64,000 nucleotides of DNA, taken from NCBI RefSeq assembly GCF_964656455.1, contig NC_135712.1:97998294-98062293 (forward strand), read 5' to 3'. Of the stretch, positions 13,438 to 23,981 are shown piece after piece. Position 1 is the first letter of the stretch. Each line of letters begins with the position of its first letter. Below the pieces are notes generated by a model. That model saw nothing but the letters and a program-made list of their open reading frames with translations. It searched no databases and was not told where the DNA came from. The stretch is from Halichoerus grypus (lineage: Eukaryota; Chordata; Mammalia; Carnivora; Phocidae). The position numbers were made by a program, and so were the translations under genes.

Positions 13438-13494
13438 AAATAATATCTGAGTAGTCTAAAAAATTTCTTTTCTTTCTTTTCTTTTTTCTTTTTT

Positions 13495-13605
13495 TTCTGG
13501 TGGCCATGGCCAACCAGCTGAGCACGCACTATGCCCCGAGACCTGTGCATGTGAGGTGGGTGCTGCCCCACTTCCCCCACCCCAGGGCCTGCACTGCCTG
13601 AGCCC
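13495..13605. other. GC-rich block of unknown origin
   Basis: About 110 bp, clearly GC-rich, with sharp edges inside AT-rich DNA. On the plus strand an ATG in good context (gtggccatggcc) opens 31 codons, MANQLSTHYAPRPV onwards, to a TGA; on the minus strand the block runs into an A-rich stretch (seen as tttctttt on the plus strand), as a retrocopy tail would. It starts 44 bp after a Can-SINE duplication. I do not recognise the source. Confidence 0.6.
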
Positions 13606-14334
13606 CTTTCCTAAATTTTCTTATTTTAATTAGAATGATAAAGAAGTAGAAATGCCTGTGTAAATTAATACAAAGAAAATTAAGGTGAGTATAAATAATT
13701 TTATTATCTGCTTAAAATAACTGGAAAAGGGTATATAGAGTTTTGAGGTAGTTTATGACACATTTTTCCCCTTATTTTTGTGGTAACAATATATAGACAT
13801 CTGATAAACAACATTGTAAAACAATATGAAGAATATTTAGCCATAGTAAGGAAGTTATTTGGTGATATATCAATAAAATTCAAAATTTTAATTCAAAAGA
13901 GTAACCAGTAATAACAGACTGCATGAATGCAGATTCATGGCTGAACAGATGTTATAACACCACGGTTTGGGAAGCAAGTGGCTAAAGGGTTAGAATGTAT
14001 AGAAAATCAGATATTAACTCTCAAAAAGGATTAAAAAATGGTAATTTGAGGTTTTCTTTATAAAGAATTAGCAGAATTTTGGGGAAATGGTGATTGAACT
14101 TGATGTATGTGAATAATTTTCATAAAGAATATGTGAAAAATCAAAAAAGAACATAACTGTCACTGGACTTTAAATATATAAATTGGAGGAGAGGATACAA
14201 GTAGTTTTCTTTACTCCAGTGAAAAAGTTAATTCTATAATTTTGGGGGACAGCTCTGCCTCGATACCTGGCTGGGTGAGGCAGCCTAGGACTCATTATCT
14301 CAAAGAGATATTATGTGTGCCATTCTTCCTGGCC

Positions 14335-14344
<10 letters not shown>

Positions 14345-14385
<41 letters not shown>
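14345..14385. repeat. (TA)n microsatellite
   Basis: About 20 uninterrupted TA units at the tail of an older Can-SINE. Confidence 0.95.
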
Positions 14386-14388
<3 letters not shown>

Positions 14389-14515
14389 TAATTTTAAGTA
14401 GGCTCTTCTCCCAGTGTGGAGCTCAACCTGGGCTTGAACTCATGACCCTGAGATTAAGACCTGAGCTGAGATCAAGAGTCAGATGATAAACCCATTGAGC
14501 CACCAGGCACCCCCT
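14386..14515 (-). mobile_element. Can-SINE, older variant, next to a TA repeat
   Basis: The minus-strand head is recognisable (gagccaccaggcacccc) together with catgaccctgagattaagac, but the block ttttaagtaggctcttctcc differs from the younger copies, marking an older variant. The TA microsatellite at 14345-14385 occupies its tail. The flanks ctggccctccc (14330) and ctgggccctcct (14514) look like the target duplication. Confidence 0.8.
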
Positions 14516-14756
14516 GGGCCCTCCTAATTAAAGCTTGAATTGCTTAATTCCTTTACCCCCATAACATTTCTTGCCATCACTAGCCTTCTTATACATTCTA
14601 GAGTAACCTTTATAATGACACTTTGCTGGTTTGAGTTCTTACTGTGGTTTATGGTTTGTCAGGAACAGGCTCCAGGTTAAGTGCCCTTTCTACTCTTTTG
14701 GACTGTTAATTTAGCCTTGCTTCCTCAAATATAAGGATACAATAAATGATATTATT

Positions 14757-15492
14757 ATGAGTTGAAGTGTGTTCCCCCCAAAAAGATATGCTGAAGTACT
14801 AACCCCCGATACATTTAAATTGTGACTTATTTGGAAATATGGTCTTTTAGAAATAATCAAATTAAAATGAGGTTGTTAGGCAACCAAAAAAATGAAAAAA
14901 AAGAGAGGGAGAGAAACGAAAAACAGACTCTTAACTATAGAGAACAGATAGTTACCAGGAGATGGGTGGGGGGATGGGTGAAATAGGTGAAGGGGATTAA
15001 AAGTACACTTATCTTGATGAGCACTGAGTAATACAGGGAAAGTGTTGAATCACTATATTGTACACTTGAAACTAACATAACACTGTTATGTTAACACATA
15101 AATACGTACATACATACATACATACATAAATATTCTATTTTTTTAAAAAAATGGAGGTCATTAGGGTGGAACATAATGCGTATAACTGGTGTCCTTATCG
15201 AAAGGGGAATTTGGACACAGAAAAGGGCACACACAGAGGTTAAGACCATAAAAGAGACAGAGGGAGAAGGTGATCTGAAGATGAAGGTTGAGGCTAAAGT
15301 GATGCATCTGCAAACCAAGGAATGACAAAGATTGTCAGCAAATGACCAGCAGCTAGGAGAGATACATGGAACAGAGATTTTCCCTCTCAGCCTATCAATA
15401 CCTTGATCTTAGACTTCTAGCCACCAGAGGCGACAAGTTTCTGTTCTAAGCTACTTGGTTTGTTACAATTGCCCTAGGAAACTAATACAATG
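14757..15492 (+). mobile_element. MLT1-type LTR (ERVL-MaLR), interrupted by an L1 tail
   Basis: The opening (gagttgaagtgtgttcccccc, acccccgatac), middle (actggtgtccttatc, gaatttggacacag) and end (ccctaggaaactaatacaa) match the MLT1 pattern. The L1 fragment at 14882-15152 divides it. Family assignment is from memory of the consensus. Confidence 0.75.
14882..15152 (+). mobile_element. LINE-1 3'UTR fragment inside an MLT1-type LTR
   Basis: It contains cagactcttaactatagagaa, gatgagcactgagtaat, and ttgtacacttgaaactaac, all shared with other L1 3' ends in the window, then a CATA repeat and an A-rich tail. The LTR text on both sides is continuous if this piece is removed. Confidence 0.85.
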
Positions 15493-16349
15493 TGTTTTTA
15501 AGAGGAAGTAGGTAGGCACCATGACTTTTAGCACTAACAGTTTATTTTAGTGCTCTCCCTATTCTTTCCATGCCTGCCTTCATCATTTAGATTATAACCC
15601 TTGATTACATTTTTTTATTATTTTGGAGATATGATCTAGGAATCAGTGGCTTTTAGTAGCTGCCATAAATCATAGAAGGTAATGTAAGTAAACCACATGT
15701 TAGTTATAATCTATTTCTCAATTATTGTTGTCTAGATGTCTTATCCAGTTATCAAAAAAATTTTATATTTTGTCTGACATAAAAAAAATATTTTGAGGGC
15801 CTACTATGTTCAGCATTGTCCTAAAGCTTGGAATGGTGAAATATTCCTTCTTCTTTTTGTAGAAGTGATGAGGCAGGGCTCAATATGTGAATGTCTATAT
15901 TTATGCAAATGTCTAACTGTACCAGTGACAAGATTTTCACTTTCCACTCAAGGAATCTCCCATTATCCCTAATAACTACTTAGAATGTACCAGAAATTCA
16001 TCTCAGTGGAGTAATCTGCATCCATTCATTCCACTTTTTTTTTTTTTTTAATTTCCTCGTAGGCAGGAATTAATGCATTTTAAGTTTCTGGAAAGCAGAT
16101 CAGAAATATACATTTTCTGAATCAGATCATATTTATATCTTCCATCATTTATAAGATAGTTTCGCATAGTTTTGCACACCGCTTTTTTGTATAACATTTG
16201 TTATACCATTGAAAAGCAGAAAAGGAATCATGTACCTTTGGCTACAGGAATCTGGGTGACAGTGGACAGTCGAAGAACAGAAACTGGGAGGTAAATACTA
16301 AAAGGAAGAGAACTGAGGCCTGCTGGTACAGTCAAAATATCGAAACTTG

Positions 16350-16537
16350 GGGTGCCTGGGTGGCTCAGTCGGTTCAATGGCTGCCTTCGGCTCAGGTCAT
16401 GATCCTAGGGTCCTGGGATCAAGCCCCACAATGGGCTCCTTGCTCAGCGGGGAGCCTGCTTCTCCCTCTCCTGCTCCCCCCTGCTCGCTCACTCTCTCTC
16501 TCTGTCAAATAAATAAATAATAATAAAAATCTTTTAA
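16350..16537 (+). mobile_element. Can-SINE with 16-bp TSD
   Basis: Head ggtgcctgggtggctcagtc to the AAATAAATAAATAATAAT tail. Duplication aaaatatcgaaacttg at 16334, and aaaatatcaaaacttg at 16538 (one mismatch, at a CpG). Confidence 0.95.
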
Positions 16538-16697
16538 AAAATATCAAAACTTGTTTCTTTTCATAGTTCTAGTATTTTCCTTTGGGCTCTTTCCCCCTTT
16601 ATTAGGTAAAGAGTGAAAGAATAAGAAGTGGAAGAGTTTCTTAAGTATCCTCCAAGAGCTAAAAAATATAATTGTGTCATAAGACTAAGATGATTCT

Positions 16698-16912
16698 GGG
16701 GCGCCTGGGTGACTGAGATGGTTAAGCGTCTGCCTTCGGCTCAGGTCATGATCCCAGGGTCCTGGGATCCAGCCATATGTCTGGCTCCTGGCTTCGTGGG
16801 GAGCCTGCTTCTCCCACTCCCTCTGCCTTTCTCCCTGCTCATGCTCTCTCTCTCTCTCTGTATCTCTCTGTCTCAAATAAATAGAATAAATAAAATCTTA
16901 AAAAAAAAAAAA
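16698..16912 (+). mobile_element. Can-SINE with 15-bp TSD
   Basis: Head ggggcgcctgggtgactgag, body and CT tract, A tail. Duplication gactaagatgattct at 16683 and gattaagatgattct at 16913 (one mismatch). Confidence 0.95.
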
Positions 16913-17094
16913 GATTAAGATGATTCTACTCCAATTTACATATGAAGCATTAGTGAGAAATATATAGCAGTAGTTACATATAATTTCATAATATATGTCA
17001 TAAGTACAGTGTTCAGATACTGTAATCCTATTACTTAAAAGCATTTAGCAGATCCTTAATTGCTTTCAACTAAATTCTAAATGTTTAGCAGAAC

Positions 17095-17470
17095 TTACTA
17101 TTTCCAGTAAACTTTTTGTTGATTCTTTAGCATTTTCTACATAGGCGTTATGTCATCTGCTTACAAAGGCAATTTTATTTCTTCCTTCCTAATCTATATA
17201 CTTTGTTTTCCTTTTTTTTTCCTTATTGCATTAGCTGTGACTTCCAATATGATACTAAATAGCAGTGGTGAGAGGGGACATCCATACCTTCTTCCTGATC
17301 TTAGTAAGAGAGTATCTATTTTCTACCATTAGATATGACATTCCCTGCAGGTTTTATTTTTATTTATTTATTTACTTTAAGTGTTTCTTATGAAGTTGAA
17401 GATATTCCCCCCCCCATAACTAGTTTTCTGAGGATTTTTATCATGAATGGGTGTTGAATAGAGCCTACAG
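17095..17470 (-). mobile_element. Old LINE-1 ORF2 fragment (reverse-transcriptase region)
   Basis: Read on the minus strand it carries the diverged equivalent of the RT block around [14 protein letters not shown] (seen here as agcagtggtgagaggggaca on the plus strand) and the region before it. It is much more diverged than the two long L1 copies, indicating an older subfamily. Confidence 0.75.
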
Positions 17471-17934
17471 CCTACATCAATTTTGTCTACAAATGCATGT
17501 AAACATAGAAATGTTTTATCTATAAATTAGTTTAATTTCTGTTTTAAGTGATAACTTTGGCTATCAGTTGAGAACAGTTATCTCAGCAAGTTTGGTTTCC
17601 AAGTTTTCCAGTATCACATCTAAGTTTTGGGGTCTTTCATATTATGAATGTAGCTCAGTCTGATAATAGATGCCATCTATCCCTTTAGCCATCAGCCCAG
17701 TCATCTACTTTCCCTTGGTCTTGACTAAGGACAGTGTTTTCCTCAGCATCCTTTATTTCTCTCTTTTGGCCTATTGAGTTCTGGCCAGTTTCTGTTATAG
17801 CTTTCTATGCTTGAGGATATGGGAATTTTTCTGTTCCTTTCAATTTACACTGGGCAATAGGAAATGTCTATAAGGTTCTCTTAGGCCATGTTCTAAATAC
17901 AACTACTTCTTGAAGCTTTCTGGAGAATCTGTAG

Positions 17935-18240
17935 GGCAGGGCACCAGACTGAAAATTAGCACAGGGTTTCTATACTATGGTCTGGAGGCAGAAAGAATGT
18001 CTTCTCCAGTAAAACTATTTTACCTTTTAAGTCTCAATCCAATATTTGAATTATTGGATGAGGTCCACCAATATTATCAAGGGTGATCTCCCTTACATAA
18101 TGTCAACTAATTGTAAATGTTAGTCACAGCTATAAAATATCTTCACAGTGACATCCGGACTAGATGCCACTTGAAGTGTTTGACCAAACATCTGGACACC
18201 ATAACCTAGACAAGATGACACATAAATTTAACCATCAAAG
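17935..18240 (+). mobile_element. Old LINE-1 3'UTR (L1M-like)
   Basis: Words ttattggatgaggtccacc, tcttcacagtgacatc, gtttgaccaaacatctgg and gatgacacataaatttaacc recall the 3'UTR of old mammalian L1M elements. Subfamily is from memory of the consensus and not tested. Confidence 0.6.
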
Positions 18241-18280
18241 CCTCATTCTAATTTCTCATAAAATTTCCTACAATCTTTTT

Positions 18281-18460
18281 CTTTTTTTAAAGATGTATTT
18301 ATTTATTGGGGGGAAGTGGCAGAGGGAAGAGAGAATCTCAAGCAGGCTCCCCGCTGAGCTCAGAGCCCCACGCAGGGCTCCATCCCAGGACCCTGAGATC
18401 ATGACCTCAGCCAAAATGAAGAGTTGGACACCTAACCGACTGAGCCACCCAGGTGCTCCC
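18281..18460 (-). mobile_element. Can-SINE with 14-bp TSD
   Basis: Plus-strand order: ctttttttaaagatg, CT/GA region, ccaggaccctgagatcatga, and head ccacccaggtgctcc. Duplication cctacaatcttttt at 18267 and 18461. Confidence 0.94.
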
Positions 18461-19149
18461 CCTACAATCTTTTTTAATGTTACATTTTATTTTCTAAACT
18501 TGAAATTGTTCATACCTTTCATAGACTCTTTTCTGTAGAAAATAGCATTTTTAATTAAAACACTCTCCTACAGGTTCTCAGGAACTTGTAAACTCAGAGC
18601 CAATTCTGCTAAATGGAGTATCCACCTAAGTCCATTATTTTGTATTGAAATGTGTAAATATTTTAGCTCAAATATTTCCACAGGCACTACTTTTTGCCCC
18701 CACTCAGAATAGTTTCTTTTCAGTAAATATTTTATATAAGACTAAACTTTTCAAATAAGTTTTCTTTATTCATGATTCCATTGTTTCACAAAATTACATT
18801 CTGCAAAAGCATGGAATTGGATTTTTCAGTGAAGACTCATTTTGAACCATTATTATTATTATTTTTTAAATGAAAGTGTATTGTTCTTTAATTAACAACA
18901 TAACTTGAATATTTTTCTGTGTCCAAACATATAAAACCAGTTCTTTGTTTCCCCCTTTATACCCTTACACCTTTACAGATTGTTGAGTTAATCACATTTT
19001 TTAGTTCATGGCATGGTAACTTCATCAGTTTGTCAAGCCTTTTGCATTTTTAAATAGTTTCCCTATAACTTCAGTTTCACAGAATCACTACCATTCCCCA
19101 AGTAACATTTATTCTAATATATTTTATTTTTTTGTCTGTTTTTTTTCTT

Positions 19150-19288
19150 TTTTTATTATGTTATGTTAATCACCATACATTGCATCATTAGTTTTTGATG
19201 TAGTGTTCCATGATCATTGTTTGCGTATAACACCCAGTGATGGGTATTAAAGAGGGCATGTGGGTGTTATATGCAAACAATGATCATG
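19150..19288 (-). mobile_element. LINE-1 3' end with internal inversion
   Basis: 19150-19236 is an L1 3' tail on the minus strand beginning with poly-T. At 19237 the sequence flips and reads the plus strand of the same tail (gtgatgggtattaaagaggg) to 19288. The result is an inverted repeat with arms 19209-19236 and 19261-19288 (27 of 28 bases pair) and a 24-base loop. Such inversions arise by twin priming during L1 insertion. Confidence 0.8.
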
Positions 19289-20158
19289 AAACCATTATTA
19301 TTTTTTTAACAGAAATGTTTCATAACAATAAAATAAATCTTTGCAGAGTGTAAACAGTTGAAGAATATTCAGATTTTTTATAGTTTCTACAGCTGATCTG
19401 TGAGCCTCTGTTTTCTAGGACATATAGAAATTTCCCTATAATTTCTCCCCACCCTATAATTTCCCAGAGACATCTGGGATTTTATGCATTTTTCATGCCA
19501 TAACATAGGTCAGAACATAACTGCCTATTACACGAAGTAGCTGGTAGGACAGCACTATTGAATACTTTTCCCAGTACCTCTTGAGAACAGAGGGATTTCC
19601 TATTTTTCTTAACTTTATTTCAGTCAAGCTTTCTGTGCATGACAGTAAAAAGAAGTCACCAATATCTTCAAGGTTTTTATTATCCTTATGGTTAATGATC
19701 TCAGGGAAAAGAGAGTACACATTTTTTTTTTTTTTTAATGGCACCAGCACAGTATTGATTGATTTACTCCCATGGGTTGACTATTCCTGAACCAATCAGT
19801 ATGATCAGGTGGACAGAATTTGCTGATAGCTACTCTTCACCAAGTGGACAGCCCAGTTCTTGGGAACAATAGGCTCATGAGATTGATAGCTCAAAGAGAA
19901 AAAGAAGTTCTCAAATGGAGAGGATGCTGGGGGGATGAAAAGTACCATAAATTCACTATCGTGTACTGGTAGGGAGTGTCTAGAAACTGGCTTTGATAGA
20001 ATGGAGAGTACATATTGTGATAGTGGAAGGATGTTTAGAGAAGGTGGGAAAGAATGAGGATAACCTTTACCTTCAAGCAGTTTTAGATTAATAGAAAAAA
20101 ATGCTGGCATCAGAAATAATAAGAAGAAAACACTTTGTAAACTGGTGTTCTGCACCAA

Positions 20159-20446
20159 TTCTTTTTATTTTATTTTATTATGTTATGTTAATCACCATAC
20201 ATTATATCATTAGTTTTTGATGTAGTGTTCCATGATTCATTGTTTGCATATAACACCCAGTGCTCCATTCAGTACGTGCCCTCTTCAATACCCATCACCT
20301 GGCTAACTCATCCTCCCACCCCCCTCCCCTCTAGAACCCTCAGTGTGTTTCTCAGGGTCCATAGTCTCTCCTGGTTCGTCTCCCCCTCCTATTGCCCCCC
20401 TTCATTTTTCTCTTCCTACTACCAATTTTTCATAATTTTTTTTTCT
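20159..20446 (-). mobile_element. 5'-truncated LINE-1 3'UTR
   Basis: Minus-strand L1 tail: poly-T rich start, gtgttccatgattcattg, aacacccagtgctccat and tacccatcacctggctaa. Flanking words ttctgcaccaa (20148) and ttctacaccaa (20446) are a likely target duplication with one change. Confidence 0.88.
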
Positions 20447-21403
20447 TTCTACACCAAAAAGTAACTGTTAAACTATATTCTGCATGACTCATGTTGCTCT
20501 AGGTTTGCCTACGAATTGAGGCCAAAGGATGCAGGATAAGTTCAAGTTGTCCTAAGTTCCTTAAGCTTCCACTTCATATTGATTATGGACTATCTGCTTG
20601 TGTCTATACATTTTGGTATTTACAGACTGAAAAATTAGGGAAGTGGTCATATACTTTACTCAATATAAACATAAAACAAAAAATATTGAGACATATACAT
20701 AGCTTAAAATAAGTTTCTATGTCTTTTTACTACTTGCAAATTCTGGAGTTGAAAGGATTTATTTATATACACTTTAATTTCAGTAGTTTATATAGTCTGT
20801 TATGACTGTTGAGGACATTCAGAAATGTCCTTGACAATAGAAAGAAATTAGAAAGACAGCAATACATTTGGTGAAAAAGGGTATAAAATGACCTATGACA
20901 CTAACACATTTGTGATAAAAAGAACAAGGTCACAGAAGTGAAAATCAAATATAACCACAAAGGAATGTTCTTTAAAAACCGTAAAATGTAGCTTTTGGAG
21001 ATAGTAGTCATTATCTACAGTATTTAATTATAGGGAACAGATTATGTTTAGGGACGATAACTAGTATAATGCTCTGATAAAAGGTGGAACAAAAAAATAG
21101 AAGTTTAAAGTACTTAAGTGTTGCTTAAAAGGTTAGATAAAATGAATCAGGAATCTGAGCCATAGATTTAGGCCCGGTTCACTAATTCACTGCATGACTT
21201 GTGTCAAATAATTTCACATATTAATTTAACTCTGAGAGAGAAAGCTCAGAAGATGGAATCACAAGGGTGTTTTAGAGGCCACATACTGAAATTATTTTGT
21301 GATGAAATCTAGGCTGACAGTTAAAAAAAAGAAATCTGACATAAGGAAAGCTCATGATTGGAATGAACATAAATGGAACTAAAACATGACCCATTAGAGG
21401 TGA

Positions 21404-21971
21404 TGTAAGCAGAAAGAGTTAGGGGTTCCCAGAAAAAGAAAGACAGACATAGCTTTCTTGGCATAAAAGTCAAGTTAGACAGCCAGCCATCCTGTGAAAA
21501 AAGTTAAGAACAAAGAGCCTCTATCAAGCCAGGAGATAGCCTAATCATATCAAGGACAATAAATCAGTGGTAAAACTCCCAGGGCTAATTCAAAAATGAA
21601 GATTGACCTGTGACATATTCTTGAGTTATCTTTGTAGGATCTAAACCCCTTTGAGCACTCAGACAACTAAATCCAGAGAATTGATGACATAGACCCTTGT
21701 GGGCCCTTATGACTCTGACCAGGACTCTGTCACCTTAAGATAATTTTGCCCCAATTCCATGATGAATTCCCCATTGGGCAAGCCCCTTCATGAATATGTA
21801 TGCCCTCTTAACTTGAAACTTCCCCAATTTTGTTGTTTGAGGACACGCTGCTTTGGGAAATACACCTGGTGTTCTTTTTTACTTGTTGCAAGTAAAACCC
21901 TTCCTTTTCCTATTCTTTGGCTTGGTTGTGTCTTTTGGCCGGACACCCACCAAGAGGTGAACACAGTTTCA
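21404..21971 (+). mobile_element. Solo LTR of an endogenous retrovirus, 5-bp TSD
   Basis: 568 bp beginning TG and ending CA, flanked by ggtga at 21399-21403 and 21972-21976. The 3' part looks like an R/U5 region: an AT-rich step (gaatatgtatgcc), a weak polyadenylation signal (aagtaaaacc) and a stretch ggcttggttgtgtcttttgg before the end. No internal viral genes are present. A class I or class III element is possible; the family is not identified. Confidence 0.65.
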
Positions 21972-21976
21972 GGTGA

Positions 21977-23139
21977 TACGGTATACTAAATTAAATCAAA
22001 ATTTAATAAGCAAGAATCATTTCCTGGGATCTCAAAAAATATTACATGAATTTTTATATATTACAGCAATCGTTATTCAGGTGTAAAAATAGTATGCTTG
22101 CAGACCAGTTAGAATATATTTGGTGTGAAGGGAAACCAAGCTCTATTAGGATTAGGAATTTTTCATTCACCCGTTGAAATAATTTGTGAAAACTAGACCA
22201 ATCTATAATAAACATGTAATAGTTTTATTAAAAAAAAAACAAACTAGACCACATATTCAAAGGTAATTTTTCCTAGGACCGTTTAGGATAATATTATTTT
22301 CTCAAAGCATGTGATCAATTTAATATTTATAAAGTAGATATAAGTAACTCTGGATTTTATATATGTGCATTATTTATGACTTACTTTTACCTCTACTCTG
22401 CCTATTCTCCCTCAATAACTGCTTGGCTCCAAAGGATGAATATCTCTACCTTTTTTCCTTATCATGATATGATCACCTTCAGAGCATGCACAAAACAAAT
22501 TAACTGTTTTCCTGGAATAGCACCAAGCTATATATAATATTGTATGAATTGCCTAATACTTTCATTTAGGGGAGCCATAGATTATTCCACTTAATATGGT
22601 TAATTGAAAGTAGACTACCTGGGTCAAATATTCAAAACTCCAAGACTTTCAAAACAGAAAAAAATTCATTATGTTCTTTCTTTTACCAGAATCCGCAACT
22701 GTAAAATCTTTTCTGTTGACATCTTTGAATTTCTTACATTGCAAATTATACTGAAATTCAGAAGTCTAGCTATTATGGTAGGTTGGCTACTAGGAATGTC
22801 AGGAGGAATGTGTACTCTCCAGAGTGTGCCGGTGTTCTGTACCTGATTTTATAAGGTTCTTTATTCTTGTACATCCTCATTGTTCTTGCTGGGAAAGGAA
22901 GATACATTCCAAATAAAATATAGAAACAGAAAGAAAAAGAAAAGGAAAAAGCACATGCGTGAATTGGTAGGCAATGACAGAGGCATAAAGAAAGGAAAAA
23001 ATCCAGGTATTAGGTGGTACTGATAAACACAGGCATTAAAATTTCCTTATTTCCTGAAAAGAATCCTTCTGACTTTCATTCATAAGAAATTTCTGTGGAA
23101 ACTAGTAAATGAAATGAAGTTACTTATAGCATCCAATAG
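21977..23139. other. AT-rich DNA without recognisable feature
   Basis: The 80-codon frame at 22604 has no motif and no homologue that I recognise. Confidence 0.5.
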
Positions 23140-23320
23140 GATGCAGATAGGTCAAAAACTGGAGTGAGGAGGGCATGTAGGCAAGCAGCTGAGTTAGATC
23201 ATTAATGGTCTTATGCATTGAACTATGAACTTTGTGCTTAATCCAAAAAATTACAGAGAGCTTCTAAATATGTTTAACTCAAAGGGTTAGTCAAATTTCT
23301 GTTTTAGAAAGTAGGCCCTG
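23140..23320 (+). repeat. Ancient interspersed repeat, unnamed family (copy 3)
   Basis: Text such as ggtcttatgcattgaactat, gaactttgtgcttaatcc matches the middle of the family shared with the copies at 37990 and 46800. Confidence 0.45.
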
Positions 23321-23981
23321 TATAAATATGATATTTTGCATTGGTTTTTGAAAGACAAAGGGAATTTCCAAATATTGAATAATAAATGTATCTTAAGATC
23401 AGAAATCTTCTGTTACCATTCAGTGCTGGGGCTCATGGTGAAGACACTTTTCATGTTAAGTGAGTCAATTGATTACTTAATGCAGAAGACCCTTCAGGAT
23501 CTAATCATGCTTCTGTGTCAATATTGTGAACAGAAAATATAGGGACAGGGACCACATAATAAATGTGAAAAGCTAAAAGAACACAGGTATGGCCAGTTGT
23601 TGAACTGTGATTGCGAACGTATCTATGTTCTCTGTATAGCTCTTGAAAGATATTTATTTTTTTTAAATGGTTTGTTCCCTTTCTTTCTTTCTTTTTTTTT
23701 TTTTTTTTAATTTTATTGAGTTATGTTAGTCACCATACAATACATCATTGTTTTTTGACGTGGTGATCCATGATCCATTGTTTTCGTATAACACCCAGTG
23801 CTCCATGCAGTACGTGCCCTCCTTAATACCCATCACCGGGCTAACCAATCCCCCCTTCCCCTTCCCCTCTAAAACCCTGTTTGTTTCTCAGAGTCCATAG
23901 TCTCTCATGGTTCATCCCTCCCTCCAATTCCCCCCCCCCCCATTTTTCCCTTCCTTCTCCTAATGTCTTCCATGCTATTCC

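Larger units (their letters stand above)
18475..21398. other. AT-rich DNA between the listed L1 tails
   Basis: The minus-strand frame at 19805-20158 (117 codons) shows no known motif. A poly-T run lies at 19723-19737 without a clear element attached. Confidence 0.5.

Noticed and set aside
18844..19310. Similar words gaaccattattattatt (18844) and gaaaccattattattttt (19287) as a target duplication around the inverted L1 tail.
   Set aside because: The DNA between 18870 and 19140 is not L1, and the words are simple ATT repeats.
19805..20158. 117-codon minus-strand open frame starting MVQNTSLQSV.
   Set aside because: Hydrophobic, low-complexity content; no family match and no supporting context.
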